A stretch of 59,198 nucleotides of DNA from contig JAKSMC010000020.1 in the NCBI GenBank assembly GCA_024400835.1, positions 1-59,198 of the forward strand, written 5' to 3'. The position numbers and the translations under genes were made by a program. Positions within the stretch are counted from its first letter, which is position 1. Each line of letters starts with the position of its first letter. The notes under the pieces are model-generated. The model made no database searches and had not been told where the DNA came from. It saw only the letters and a program-made list of their open reading frames with translations. This document shows, piece after piece, positions 43,001 to 54,500 of this stretch. Source of the stretch: Bacteroidales bacterium. Lineage in GTDB: Bacteria > Bacteroidota > Bacteroidia > Bacteroidales > WCHB1-69.

Positions 43001-43841
43001 TGCCACCGCCATAAAGGTTTCCCTGCGCGTCATAAGTTGCCGTATAGCCCCAATTATCAGCCGTTGAGCCACTAAAGGAAGAAAAAACCACAACGGGGTC
43101 GATAATCAAGGGAAGCGAATGATCATAAGAGCCCAAGGTGAAGGAAACGACATTCTTATTTAAAACAAAGTTACAAGGTATAGCAACAGTGTCGTTGTCA
43201 TTGGAAATCTGATAAGCAAAAGGTTGTAACTCAACAATCTGAGATAAATAATTATCAACTACGAGGCAATGGGAAACCAACGAAAGGTTTTTAGCGCCTT
43301 CATATTGTAATCTAATAGCGGAGCAATCAGCATAAGGAGCTACGACAAATTCATATTTGATATTATCGAAAGACTGAAAGAAACGAATAGAAATGCCATC
43401 GTAAATGTCATTAGAAAAAATAGCGGATGAAACAGGCACATTAGAAGCCGAATGAGAGCCGTTGTAGCGAGAAAGGTAATAATTATAGTGATGAGGATAA
43501 AGACAGGCAGAATCGAGTGAAAAAGAGCATTCAAGAGCATTGACGAAAGAGACACGGTAAGCCGAAGCAGAAATAGAGAAATCTGCATCTGAACGACCCT
43601 CAAATTTGGATTCATGCAGTTCATGTAATTGCTCAGGATCGAGCATAGAAACGACATATCCATGTTTATCGAAAAAGACAGCGCCGCCATGCAAGGCAGC
43701 ACGAAACGAAAATTCGCCCTGCCATTGTCCCATATTAGGAACAAACTCAAGATGAGATACAGAAAGTGTATCCTTGGGTTTTCCCGCAAAAGAAACAAGG
43801 AATAAGAATAAAAAGAAAACAAGAATAGATATACGTCTCAT
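40086..43841 (-). CDS. SBBP/PKD surface protein with CHU_C (T9SS type B) tail
   Basis: 1251 residues. Signal peptide (1-19). A DUF7948-like N-terminal region (VPNMGQWQGEFSFRA) spans about 30-250. Several SBBP beta-propeller repeats (YLGGSYVDIPHSL, FIGGSSNDGIN, FLGGTSNDAGYS) run over about 290-700. A PKD domain (YFWDFGDGTHSSS) lies near 790, and Ig-like modules with PKD-like YAWELGDGT follow to about 1150. The gliding-motility-type C-terminal domain at about 1165-1251 has FVPNAFSPNADGKNDVL and SRWGEKVFE. The tail routes it through T9SS. It is probably an extended adhesin or matrix protein. Confidence 0.88.
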   Translation of the reverse strand: MRRISILVFFLFLFLVSFAGKPKDTLSVSHLEFVPNMGQWQGEFSFRAALHGGAVFFDKHGYVVSMLDPEQLHELHESKFEGRSDADFSISASAYRVSFVNALECSFSLDSACLYPHHYNYYLSRYNGSHSASNVPVSSAIFSNDIYDGISIRFFQSFDNIKYEFVVAPYADCSAIRLQYEGAKNLSLVSHCLVVDNYLSQIVELQPFAYQISNDNDTVAIPCNFVLNKNVVSFTLGSYDHSLPLIIDPVVVFSSFSGSTADNWGYTATYDAQGNLYGGGIAFGAGYPTTLGAFQTNFCDGTGNLLTDISISKFDSSGTSLHYSTYLGGSYVDIPHSLIVNDNDELYVFGTTGSPDFPVTYNAFDTSFNSGSNVTLSTSLSFPLGSDIFLSKFNSDGTQLLASTFIGGSSNDGINTALGLRKNYADDNRGEILVDLNSNVYIVSSTYSPDFPVTSNAFSSVHAGGQDACVFKMSQDLSQLIWSTFLGGTSNDAGYSMTLGSNDDVYVCGGTSSEDFPITIHALQSINAGGAEGFVSHLSTNGDQLLQSTYLGRSGYDQAYLIKSDRNFIPYVVGQTDASGAAWIQNASYYTLNGGQFLTKLSPSLDSVIWSTAFGTGNGGPDISPTALLVDYCSNIYMSGWGSHSLNGFGGTSGLPITSDAFQSLTDGSDYYFFCLSDDASQLVYGSYFGGAAANAREHVDGGTSRFDRKGRIYQAVCAGCGGQSTFPTTPGAWSPVNGSSNCNLGVIKMDFRMPVVVADFHMPNSICAPDSVRFDNYSQTVGNSTSYFWDFGDGTHSSSPNPVHYYEHSGYYPITLIVRDNSSCNFSDTLTKSLLVLANSVDTLSAVKVCQGDFVQIGLPPSNDVTYHWSPLESLSSATLSNPNASPTQSTWYTLIASSGVCTDTLYQFVDVETLSVTLSSDTVVCLGGSTTLSVNTSSNFNSVEWSTTSDFASVFGQNQLSVQVAPSESTTYFVRVTGNICTFVGSVSVDVSDIQVAALPELMICFEDGAELSAAHTGGPGCTYAWELGDGTTYSGEHPFVTPSSSTTYAVTITNSYGCSASATGNIVKRTGTFPTPFSAWCEVCDIVQASTTTVFSTDYGDGYIYQWSPTQDMLTPNAPSSDVSPMESTLYTISVTDTFGCVKTDTVQIIVHELTCDDPFIFVPNAFSPNADGKNDVLYVRSEILEEFYFAVYSRWGEKVFETTQLNEGWDGFFKGKPCQNGVYDYYFTGTCVGGKTCVLKGNVMLVR

Positions 43842-43858
43842 TATTGTAAAAGTGGGAG

Positions 43859-43866
43859 CAAAAATA
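43859..43866 (-). promoter_or_regulatory. -7 box for the SBBP/CHU_C gene
   Basis: A perfect minus-strand TATTTTTG, 17 bp before the ATG and just behind the OmpA gene terminator. Confidence 0.5.
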
Positions 43867-43899
43867 CAATAAAAAAAGACACCAGAAAATATAAACTAA

Positions 43900-43926
43900 A
43901 AAGGGACCACTAAAAGTGGCCCCTTT
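43900..43926 (-). terminator. OmpA-family gene terminator
   Basis: Stem AAAGGG-A-CCACT / AGTGG-C-CCCTTT with one mismatch and an AAA loop, followed on the minus strand by TTTAGTTTATATTTT. Confidence 0.8.
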
Positions 43927-43946
43927 CTGAACGAGAATAGTAATAA

Positions 43947-45476
43947 TTATCTTTTGACGATTCTAAAGATAGCAGCACGATGTTCTTCACGGCTAGGATC
44001 CTGGATGTTTTGTTTGTTTTGAGGATCGTTAACAGTGTAAGTAGCAGTTTCAATTTGATCAGAGCTTACACCCTTCTGGATGAACATGTTGCGGACAGCA
44101 TTAGCACGTCTTTGAGCAAGGTCACGGTTGTGTTGTTCTGAACCAAGGTCGCAGGTATAACCTTCAACGATGAGTTTCAGAGACGGGTTCTTTTTCAAAA
44201 TAGAAACTGTTCTATTGATATTATCATTTTGATCAGCAATCTTAGGAATATCTTTGTCCAAGTCGAACAAAATCTTTGTTTTGGAAAGGACATCGCTTAA
44301 TTCCTTGATAGCAGCCTTATCTTCTTCAGTAAGGTCTTCATCATCATTGTCTAACTGATCGCAAACAGGAACGATATAAATGTATTGAGGATCTTGTTTG
44401 ATGATAATAGGTTCGTTAGATTTCTTCTTGAGTTCGTCAAGAATTTCTTTTTCGAGTTGTTTCTTAGATTTTTCAGCAGGGGTAGCGCAAGCCTTGATAT
44501 GGAAACCAAGTTTCAAACCAACTTGAAGTTGATCCCATTTTGTGCGGATACCGCTGAAATCTTTCTGAGAGAGGAAATGATTGGCTGCATCATTCTTGTA
44601 AGCAGCAAGAATATCAGAACCAAGAGTACCATTGAAAGTAGGAACACCATTTTCATCATTAGCGAAAACAGGAACCTTATTTTCATCCTTAGGAAGAATG
44701 TCTAAGAAATTGAATTTGCAGAAAGCGCCAAGATAGAAGTCAGCAATACGGCTGATTTGGAAAACGCCACCGAAATCTGCTTCAGCACCAACAGAGCATC
44801 TGAGTTTTGTTCTGCGGTCTTGACCATCATAGTTAGAAGTCGGGAAATGGTTCAGCATATCATAATCATAGTTATAATCCTGACCATAAGGTTCTTCAAC
44901 ACCAGCGATGCTGATTTCACCTTCACCATTATACTTATTGACACCCTTCATGAACGGGAAGTAACCGATAACGCCTAAACCAGCATAGATACCGTTACGG
45001 CCGTCGAATTTCCATTCGAATTGAGCTTGAAGAGGAACTTCGATAGCCCAAATAGATTGTCTTTCTTTAAGACCGTTAGCGCGGTAATAAAGGTCATAGC
45101 GAGTTACATCGTCATTGAAAAGTTGATCATCGTATTGAGGAATAACACCATTACCAGAGAAAGCAGCTTTAGCACCAAGATGGTTTACTTCAGCACCAAT
45201 GCTCAAACCCCAATGTTCATTAAAGAAATAAGCATAATGTAAAGAAAGCAATTCGCTTATGGAATAGTACTGTTTAAGATCAATTCTCTTATAAATATTG
45301 TTCGTAAAGCCGGAACCGAGATAAACTTTGATACGGTGCGGGCAGAACGAGGAAGATTCAACGTTTTCTGTATTAACAGTAGCGTTGTCGTTAGTATTTT
45401 CGGTTTGTACCTCTTGAGCAAATGCAGTGGTACACATGGCGAAAATAAGACTGATTACCAATAAATTCTTTTTCAT
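43947..45476 (-). CDS. OmpA-family outer-membrane protein
   Basis: 509 residues. Signal peptide (1-20, LLVISLIFAMCTTAFAQ). An N-terminal beta-barrel of about 40-320 contains KVYLGSGFTNN and YYSISELLSLHYAYFFNEHWGLSIGAE. A charged linker (about 325-385) precedes the C-terminal OmpA peptidoglycan-binding domain with ILFDLDKDIPKI, LIVEGYTCDLGS and NRDLAQRRANAVR. It anchors the outer membrane to peptidoglycan. The gene lies 82 bp behind the giant gene and has no clear -7 box of its own. The T-ending codon preference it shares with the giant gene suggests both are strongly expressed. Confidence 0.92.
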   Translation of the reverse strand: MKKNLLVISLIFAMCTTAFAQEVQTENTNDNATVNTENVESSSFCPHRIKVYLGSGFTNNIYKRIDLKQYYSISELLSLHYAYFFNEHWGLSIGAEVNHLGAKAAFSGNGVIPQYDDQLFNDDVTRYDLYYRANGLKERQSIWAIEVPLQAQFEWKFDGRNGIYAGLGVIGYFPFMKGVNKYNGEGEISIAGVEEPYGQDYNYDYDMLNHFPTSNYDGQDRRTKLRCSVGAEADFGGVFQISRIADFYLGAFCKFNFLDILPKDENKVPVFANDENGVPTFNGTLGSDILAAYKNDAANHFLSQKDFSGIRTKWDQLQVGLKLGFHIKACATPAEKSKKQLEKEILDELKKKSNEPIIIKQDPQYIYIVPVCDQLDNDDEDLTEEDKAAIKELSDVLSKTKILFDLDKDIPKIADQNDNINRTVSILKKNPSLKLIVEGYTCDLGSEQHNRDLAQRRANAVRNMFIQKGVSSDQIETATYTVNDPQNKQNIQDPSREEHRAAIFRIVKR

Positions 45477-45521
45477 AATATATTCTTTTTCTTTTTTACT
45501 ATTTATAGTTATGAAATCCCT

Positions 45522-45545
45522 GGGCGGTGGTTTTCACCACCACCC
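45522..45545 (-). terminator. Hairpin after the giant gene
   Basis: A 10-bp stem GGGCGGTGGT / ACCACCACCC with one G-T wobble and a 4-nt loop (GAAA on the minus strand). The following T-tract is weak, so partial readthrough into the OmpA gene is likely. Confidence 0.6.
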
Positions 45546-45558
45546 GTGGGTTTTCAAA

Positions 45559-48500
45559 TTATTTTACGATAACGAATTTAACAGTCTTGATTTCATTAGT
45601 ACCAGTGACGATACGACCGAAGTAAGTACCCTGTGCTTTGAATCCAGCAACTCTAGTAACCGGAGTAAGATCAGTCATATGGTTGACAAGCTTACCTGTA
45701 GCATCGAAGATGTCGAGGACTGCACCATTGAGTTCTTCAGCAGTTAAATCAAGTTCGATTGTGATAACCTGTTGAACATTTGCAGGAACAGGATATACCT
45801 TCAAGTTGGATGCAGAGTTGAATTCAACCGGACAAGTAACGAATGTTACCATAGCACCAGTTTGTTCATCAACAGCTGTGATTTCAACAGAGTAGAATCC
45901 GTTCAAACCGCCGATTTCTTGGTAGTTCTTATAGATTGCACCAGGAATGAGTTCGTTATTTCTGTACCATTGGAATCCAACGAAACGATAACGAGGATTA
46001 GCATTCAAGTTAATGATTGCAACATCATCCCATCTTTGTTCCATAAGGTTAGCACCAAAGATTTGAGAAGAAACAGCGTCAACAGGAACGATAACTGTAA
46101 TATCATAGTTACAACCACCGATTACGAGAGTCAAGTGATGTGTACCTTCAGAAAGCATGCCGTCAGGAATGATAACTTGGCCGTTAGCAACTGTACCAGC
46201 AGCAATTTGAGTACCATTTTCGATGAGTTCGTAAGCTTCATTTACATTACCAGAAGTGATGTTGAAGGAGATTACGATGTCATCACCACAATTGACAGGT
46301 CTGAATGTTGTTTCAACGAATTCAACAGCATTAACATTAACTCTAACTTGAGCAGGAGTAGCAACAGCGTCAGCGTCGCACCACTGGTTGTGGAGGTTAA
46401 TGATTCTGTATGTTGTAGACATTTCAGGAGCAACATAGAATGTGTAAGTATCGGTGAGAGATGTATTAATACCAGGTAATACAGTATTGGTTCTTTCATC
46501 GAGGATTTCGAAGTAGTAAGGAGCACCACCTGTGAATGCGATAACGATTTCAACAGAAGCGTCAGGATCGTTAGCACAGATTGTAGTACCATCACCAGAG
46601 ATGAATTGAGCTGTAGGTTGAGCGTGAACAGTTACAGGTTGTTCAACATCAGCAGTGTTAGCGAATTGGCAACCGCTACCAATGTTACCAACAAATGTCG
46701 GAGTGTAAACGTAGGAACCAGCAACAGTAGGAATATCGTAGGAAACACCACCTTGGCCACCAGCAACATTAGCTGTAACGCCATTGTAGTTAACGGTCCA
46801 TTGGATATAACCATTAGTGTTACCTGCACCGTCGAATACGCCACCAGTTACGCCAGCGATCAAGTCGATTTGTTGACCAACACATACATCAGGATAGTAT
46901 ACATGAACGTCAGTCCAAGTAGGCATACCGTTAACACTTACATTAACAGTGTTAGATGTAGCAGGTTGACAAGCATAACCAGTAGGAGTAACAACGACAT
47001 TGTAACCATAGTTACCAACGTTGTTCAGAGTTTGAATTAATTGGTTGTTAGCAGAAGTAACGTTGTTGTTAACTTGAGCAGATGTACCATTTGCAAACCA
47101 TGCGAAGGACATAGGACCATAGACAGTGCTGTTAAGAACACCATTTACAGTATTACCGTAGTTAGTTACAGTACTGTTGAGAGTAACAGAACCACCAACA
47201 CAGATATCGAGACCATCAGCATTGTTCAAAACAACTGTAGGTTGTTCAGCAACGAGAACTGTAACAGGAGCAGACCATTCAGAAACACAACCGAGTTCAC
47301 CGTTTTGAGTAACCTTCAGAGTGTAGTTATATGTACCTGCAGCATCAAGATTCTGAGTGAAGGTGTTGTTGATAGCACCAGCGATTTCGAATCCGTTAAC
47401 AGCCCATTGATAAGTGTAGTTCGTAGGAACATTATTGTTAGCAGTAATATTAGCTACAGACAATGTTGTTGTACCACCGGCACACATTGTTGTGTGGTTA
47501 GCAGCGATTGTGATAACAGGATCAGCAACAACTTGAACCGGAGTAGAGATTGTAGCAGTTGTAGCGCAGGAAGCCATTGCATTGTTAGCAGAAACTTCAA
47601 CAGTAGCATTAACTGCACCAGCATTGTTAAGAACTGTAGTAACAGAAGCAGCATTTGTAGGATTAGCAACACCGTTGATAGTCCAAGCATAGTTGTAGTT
47701 ACCAGCAGGAGTTACATTAGCTGTGAAGGTTACTTCACCACCTTGACATACATAACCACGGTTAGCAGTGAGGACAACAGAAGGAACAGCGACAACATCC
47801 AACTGATAAGGAGCAGAAGTAGCTTCGCAACCTGTATTGTCATTTCTAGAAACTGTAACAGTGAAGAAGTAAGGATTAGCAGCATCGTTAGCAGCGAGAA
47901 CAGGAGCATAGGTAGCATCAGCTGTAACTGCGGAGCCATTAGAAGCACCAGTCCAATTCCATGTATAAGTGTAAGGAGCACCATCAACACCACCGTTTAC
48001 GAATGCATGCAACGGAAGTTGACCATTTTCACATACTGAGTGAGAACCAACGATTTCAACTGTAGGAGCAGCAACAACGCTTGCAGGAACAGTACCTGAA
48101 ACTACTGAGCAACCAGAGATTGAGCTGGAAACTTCAACATAGTAATCATAGCTGTCACCTAACAAGAGAGCAGGAGTTGTATAAGCAGCGCTTGTAGCAC
48201 CATTGATAGCAACTGCAGTACCATTGTTAACTCTGTACCATTGATATGTAGGAACATCACCAGCAACGAGACCGTTAACAGTAGCAGCCAAAGTGATAGT
48301 ACCACCAGGGCAAGTGTTGTTATTACCAGTAATAGAAACTGTGTAAGCAGGAACAACTGTGAACGGATTAGCTGTATTCATAGAAGAAGCGATACAATCA
48401 ACACCGCTTTGAGCAACAGTTACAGTGTAAACATCTGTAGAACCGTAAGCGAGGTTGGAAACTGTGAGAGTTTCGAATGTTTCACCATTCATTGCAACAC

Positions 48501-51500
48501 CATTCTTATACCATTGATAAGAAGGAGTACCGAAACCACCAGCAACGTTAGCAATCAAAGTAGTTGTACCACCGTCACAAACTGTAGTAGGATAACCTTG
48601 AGCAACAGCAACAGCAACAGTAGGATCAGAAACAACATTGAAGTTAACAATGTTAGAAGCGGTTTGGCAACCGTAAGGAGAAGTTACAACAACTTGGTAA
48701 GCGTAAGCACCTGCAACAGCGTTGTTAACGGTGAAGACAGGAGTTGTAGCAACCGGAGTAGTGTTGTCAGTATTGACGTACCATGCATATGTATAACCGT
48801 TGAGACCGTTTACATTAGCAACGCCACCGTCAACAGTTACAGCGAATGTAGCTTGACCACCTTCGCAGATGATGCTATTGTTAACAGAAGCAACAACAAC
48901 AGGATCAGCAACAACTGTGAGTGCAGGAGCAGCTTCAACAACCTGGCAGCCAGGAAGTGAATTAACAACAACACTATAGTTGTAAGCAGTTTCGCGAGCG
49001 ATAGCATCAGCAACTGTATAAGAAGCTTCATTAGCACCAGCGATAATTGCATTGTCAACATACCATTGATAAGTGTAAGCACCAGCAGGAGTTACATTAG
49101 CAGTGAAGGTTGTAGAACCACCAGCACACAAAGTAGTGTTACCAGATGTTACAACAGCAACTGTAGGAACAGGAAGAACTGTTACGTTAGCAGCAGCAGA
49201 GTAAACTGTATTACAACCAGAGAACGGATAAGTAACAGAAGCAGTATAAGCATGTGTACCGACAGCAGGATTAATTGTCAGAGAATTCTGAGCACCAGCC
49301 ATAGCAGCACCATTATCAAACCAAGCAATTGTAGGAACACCATAGTTAATATCATTTGTGTCTGTAAGTGTCAAAGTAATTTGAGCGCTTTCACAAATAA
49401 CAGCATTGTCAACTGTAAGTACAGGAGCTGCAGGAGCAGGATTAACATGGATTGTGATATTGTCAACAGAGACACAACCGGAAGTAGCTTGAGAAGCGGT
49501 AACCGTGAAGTTGTAATCACCAGCAATTGCAGGAGCGAAAGTATAAGCAGAACCTTGGAAGTTGAAACCAGGAATGTCTGCAGAAGTCCAATTGTAGTTA
49601 ACGTTAGCATTATTCCAGCCCGTAGCTTCAGCAGTAATAACTGCAGAACCATTCTGACAAATAGTAGTTTCATTAGCTGTGAGTTGCAATTGAGGAGCTT
49701 CTTGAACTGTTACATCAACAGCGTCAGAAACTGTAGCACAATTGTTCGTTGTAACAACAACCTTATAAGAACCAGCTTCAGCAACAGTCAAATAGTGGCC
49801 AGTACCATTGAGGATAGCAACATTGTTCTTATACCATTGATAAGTAGCACCAGCAACATTAGGAGTAACATTAGCATACAAAGTAGTATGACCGTTACCA
49901 CAGATTTCTGTATTACCACTTACAACAACCATATCAGGAGCAGCGTGAACAGCAACTGTGACAGGAGCAGAAGCAACATTAGAAACACAACCTTCTTCAT
50001 TAATAGCCTTAGCTTGGAAAGTATAAGAACCTTCGATCGGGAAGTTAACTGTCAAAGTAGAGAGGTTTTCACCAGGAACTTCAACACCATTCTGATACCA
50101 AGTATAAGCATAAGCAGCACCATCAGCAGTGAATGTAACTTGTTCGCCTTCGCAAACATTTGCAGCAGTAGCAGCGATGTTGACTTGTGCAGGACGAGGA
50201 GTTACAATAATTGTGATGGAATCAACACGGCTACAAGAACCATTAGTTGAATTTACAGAAGAGGTAACATAGTATGTAGTAGTTACAGCAGGAGTAACGT
50301 CGATAGAACTTGCATGAGAACCATTGGACCATGTATAAGTAACATTACCTTGCCAGCCATTTTCAGAAGCATACAAAGTAGTATGTTCGCCTTGGCAGAT
50401 AGCTGTTTCAGAAGCGGTAACTTGAACAGCAGAACCAAATGCATAAACTTCGAAATTATCAGATGTCATAGAGCAACCTTCCGGAGTTGTAAGAGTTACA
50501 TTGTAAACACCAGCAACAACAGTATTGTGAGAACCAACAGTACCGTCATTCCATGTGAATGTACCAAGAACATCAGAATGTGCTGTAAGAATTGTCTGAT
50601 CATTTTCACAAATTACATTGTTACCTGTGATAGAAACTGTAGAAGGAGCAGGGCGAACTGCAACAGTAACAGGTTCAGAAGCAAGAGCAGAAACACAACC
50701 TTCAGCGTTAACAGCCTTAGCTGCGAAAGTATAAATACCATCAGCAGGGAAATTAACTGTCAAAACAGATTGATTTTCGCCAGGGATTTCAACACCATTT
50801 TGATACCAAATATAAGCATTAGCATCAGCACCAGAAGCGGTGAATGTGACTTGTTGATTTTGGCAAATTGCAGTTGTATTAGCAGTAACAGTGAGTTGTT
50901 CAGGTAATTGGTTAACAATGATTGTAACTTCACCAGCAACAGAGCAAGAACCGTTAGTAGAATTAACAGTAGCAGTTACATGATAAGTTGTAGTTGTTTC
51001 AGGTTGTACATCAACTGTAGTAGCAACACTATTATTAGCATTAGCATCCCATGCATAAGTTACATTACCAACGTAACCATCTTGGTTAGCATACAATGTA
51101 GTATGTTCACCACGACAAATAGATGTTTCAGAAGCAGTGACAAAGAGATCAGAACCAAAAGCAGTAACTGCAAATACGTCAGAAGTCATTTCACAACCTT
51201 CATTTGTTGCAACAGTAGCAGTATAGGTACCAGCAGGAACTGTAATAGTAGATGCATGAGAACCATTAGACCAAGTGATGACACCATCAACATCGGAACT
51301 TACTGTCAAAGTAGTAGAGTCATTTTCACAAACTACATTATTACCTGTAATAGAAACATAAGTAGGAGCAGGATTGATAGTTACATCAGCATGTGCTGCA
51401 GAGATTGCAGAAACGCAACCAGAAGCAGGCAGAGTAACCATTGCGGTATAAACGTTAGTTGTTACGTGGTTGTCCGTGGTATAAACATTTTCACTGAAAG

Positions 51501-54500
51501 TACTTTGGTTAGCACCAGGAATTTCAATACCATTTCTATACCATGTATAAACAGCACCTTGAGCATCTGCAGGAGTAATAGAAGCAGCAACATTAACTTG
51601 AGCACCATTACAAACAACAGCATTAGCAGCGTCATTAACCGTGATAGCATTTACAACAGGACGAGGATTAACTGTAATAGTAATTTCGTCATTGTCAGAA
51701 CAAGAAGAAGGAGTTTGATATACAACGACACCTAAAGTCTTTGTTTCAGACAAATTGGTTGTATAAGTAGCTGAATTAGCACCAGGAATGAAGTGACGAT
51801 AATCAACATTTTGATAAGCATACATATAATTATGGTTAGCATCAAAACCAACTGCGAAGGAATCAACGCGGTTTCTGATTTCGTACCATTGATAAATCAT
51901 ATCTGTAGCGTTAGGATCAACTAAGTTAGCAGTTAAAGTAACTTCACCGTTTTCGCAAATTTCGGTTTCAGTAGCTGTAATGTTAACAACAGGTTGAGGA
52001 TAAACGTATACTAAGAATTCAGCAGATCTTGCAGCACAAGCGGCAGCAACACCTTCTCTCTGAACTTCAACAGTGAATCTGTAAGGTTCTGTGCGAGCAT
52101 ACCAATATTCACCATAGAATTGGTTATCACCAAGGTTGTAAGCCATGTTATCTCTAATCATGCCGCTTTCAAACCAAGTATAGTGAAGAGTACCAACATT
52201 AGAACCAATAGTATCAACGTTAGCGATCAAGAAAATAGAATCAGTTTCGCAAACATGTTGATCACCAGTAATAACAACAGTCGGGTTAGGATAAACAGTA
52301 ACCACAGAAGAATTAACAGGTTGAGAAGTACAACCAGCAGCAGCTCTAGTTACAACTGCAGTATAAATGAATTGTTGAGTATTGTTGTCAACAGTTACAG
52401 GTGAATCATAAATAGTCTGTGCCGTAGCATTAGGCATGAGGATACCATTTCTGTACCATGTGTAAACATCATCGTTAGAAGGAGTATAGTTGTCAGCATT
52501 TGCAGTAATAGCAATCTGAGAACCTTCACAAACATTGTAGTCATTCATGACAACAGAAGCGATAACAGGATCTTCGTTAACGGTTACATTTACAACATTG
52601 CTTGTAGCATTGCAAAGAGAATTAAGTTGAGTAGCAACGAAAGAATACTCATGAGAACCAACTTCAGGAGCAACTGTATAAGTTAAAGAAGTAGCACCTG
52701 CGATAGCAACATTATTATCAAACCATTGATAAGTCATGTTAGGAGTATTCCAGTTATTTAAATTGGCTGTAAGAGTAATTACACCACCTTCACAAATATT
52801 AGTTTCAGTAGCAACAATATTAACTACAGGAGTTGTATCAACATAAACTTGAGCTTCAGCAACAGCTTGGCAACCATATTCGTTAACCAAAGAAACACTG
52901 AAGTTATAAGGATAATCTCTATAATCACGTGTGAGAGTGATAACTTCATTATGAGTACCAGTAGCACCTGTCAGTTCAACATTTTCTTCAAACCAGTTGA
53001 AAGAATAATCAGTTGTAGGAGCAGGATTAACATTAGCAGTCATAGTAATATTACCATTTGTATTCACGCAAACGATAGGATCAGTAGTAATAACAACTGT
53101 CGGGTTAGGATTAACTGTGAAAGTAGCAGCTTCAACAACACTAGACTCACAACCAGCAGCAGTTTGTTTAACAGAAACTGCGTATGTATAAGTTGTAGGA
53201 TAATTATTGATAGCATGAACTGTTTCAGTAAATACAGCGCTTACAGCGTTAGGAATGATTTCACCGTTTCTATACCAAGTGTAAACTTCGCCACCGGCAA
53301 CACCACCTTCAACAGTAGCAGTAAATGTAACAGAACGACCGTCACAAATAGCAGTAACATCTTCAAGATCAGTTGTTACAGTAAGAGTCGGATCAGAATT
53401 AACATTAACTTCAACAGCTGTGCTAGTAGCATTGCAATGAGAGTTAAGTTGATCAGCTGCAAAAGTATAATTATGTGTACCATGAGAAGGAGCAACAGTA
53501 TAAGTTAATGAAGTAGCACCAGGAATAATAGAACCATTATCATACCATTGATAAGCCATGTTAGGTGTGTTCCAATTATTCAAGTTAGCAGAGAGAGTGA
53601 TTTCGCCGCCGTCACAAATGTTAGTTTCAGTAGCTGCAATGTTGATAGTAGGTACAGTGTCAACATAAACCTGAGCTTCAGCAACAGCTTGGCAACCATA
53701 AGCGTTAACCAAAGAAACACTGAAGTTATAAGGATAATCTCTGTATTGACGAGTAAGTGTTATAGTCTCATTATGTTCTCCAGTAGCACCAGACAAAACT
53801 ACATTCTCTTCAAACCAATTGAAAGAATAATCAGTTGTAGGAGCAGGATTAACATTTGCGGTCATAACAATGTTACCATTAGTGTTAACACAAACGATAG
53901 GATCAGTAGTAATAGCTACTGTCGGGTTAGGATTAACAGTAACAGTATCAGCGATAACTACGCTGGATTCACAACCAGCAGCAGTTTGCTTAACAGAAAC
54001 AGCATATACATAAGTTGTAGGATAATCACTAATAGCATGAACCGTTTCAGTGAAGATTTGGCCAACAGCGTTAGGAATGATTTCACCATTTCTGTACCAA
54101 GTATAAACTTCACCACCAGCAACACCACCATTAACATTTGCTACGAAAGTAACTGAACGGCCGTCACAAAGAGTTCTGGAAACAGGAAGGTCGTTAGAAA
54201 CAGTCAAAGTAGGATCTTCAGCAACGTTAACAGTAATTTCATTGCTAATTGCATTGCAAAGAGAGTTCAATTGAGTAGCACCAAATGTATAAACATGTTC
54301 ACCGGTAGTAGGAGCAACTGTATAAGAAATAGAGGTTGCACCAGCAATAGCAGTACCATTGTCAAACCATTGGTATTGCATATTAGGAGTATTCCAATTG
54401 TTCAAATTAGCAGTGAGTGTGATTTCACCACCAACACAAATTTCAGTTTCAGTAGCAGTAATGTTGATAACTGGAAGAGTGTCAACATAAATTTGAGCTT

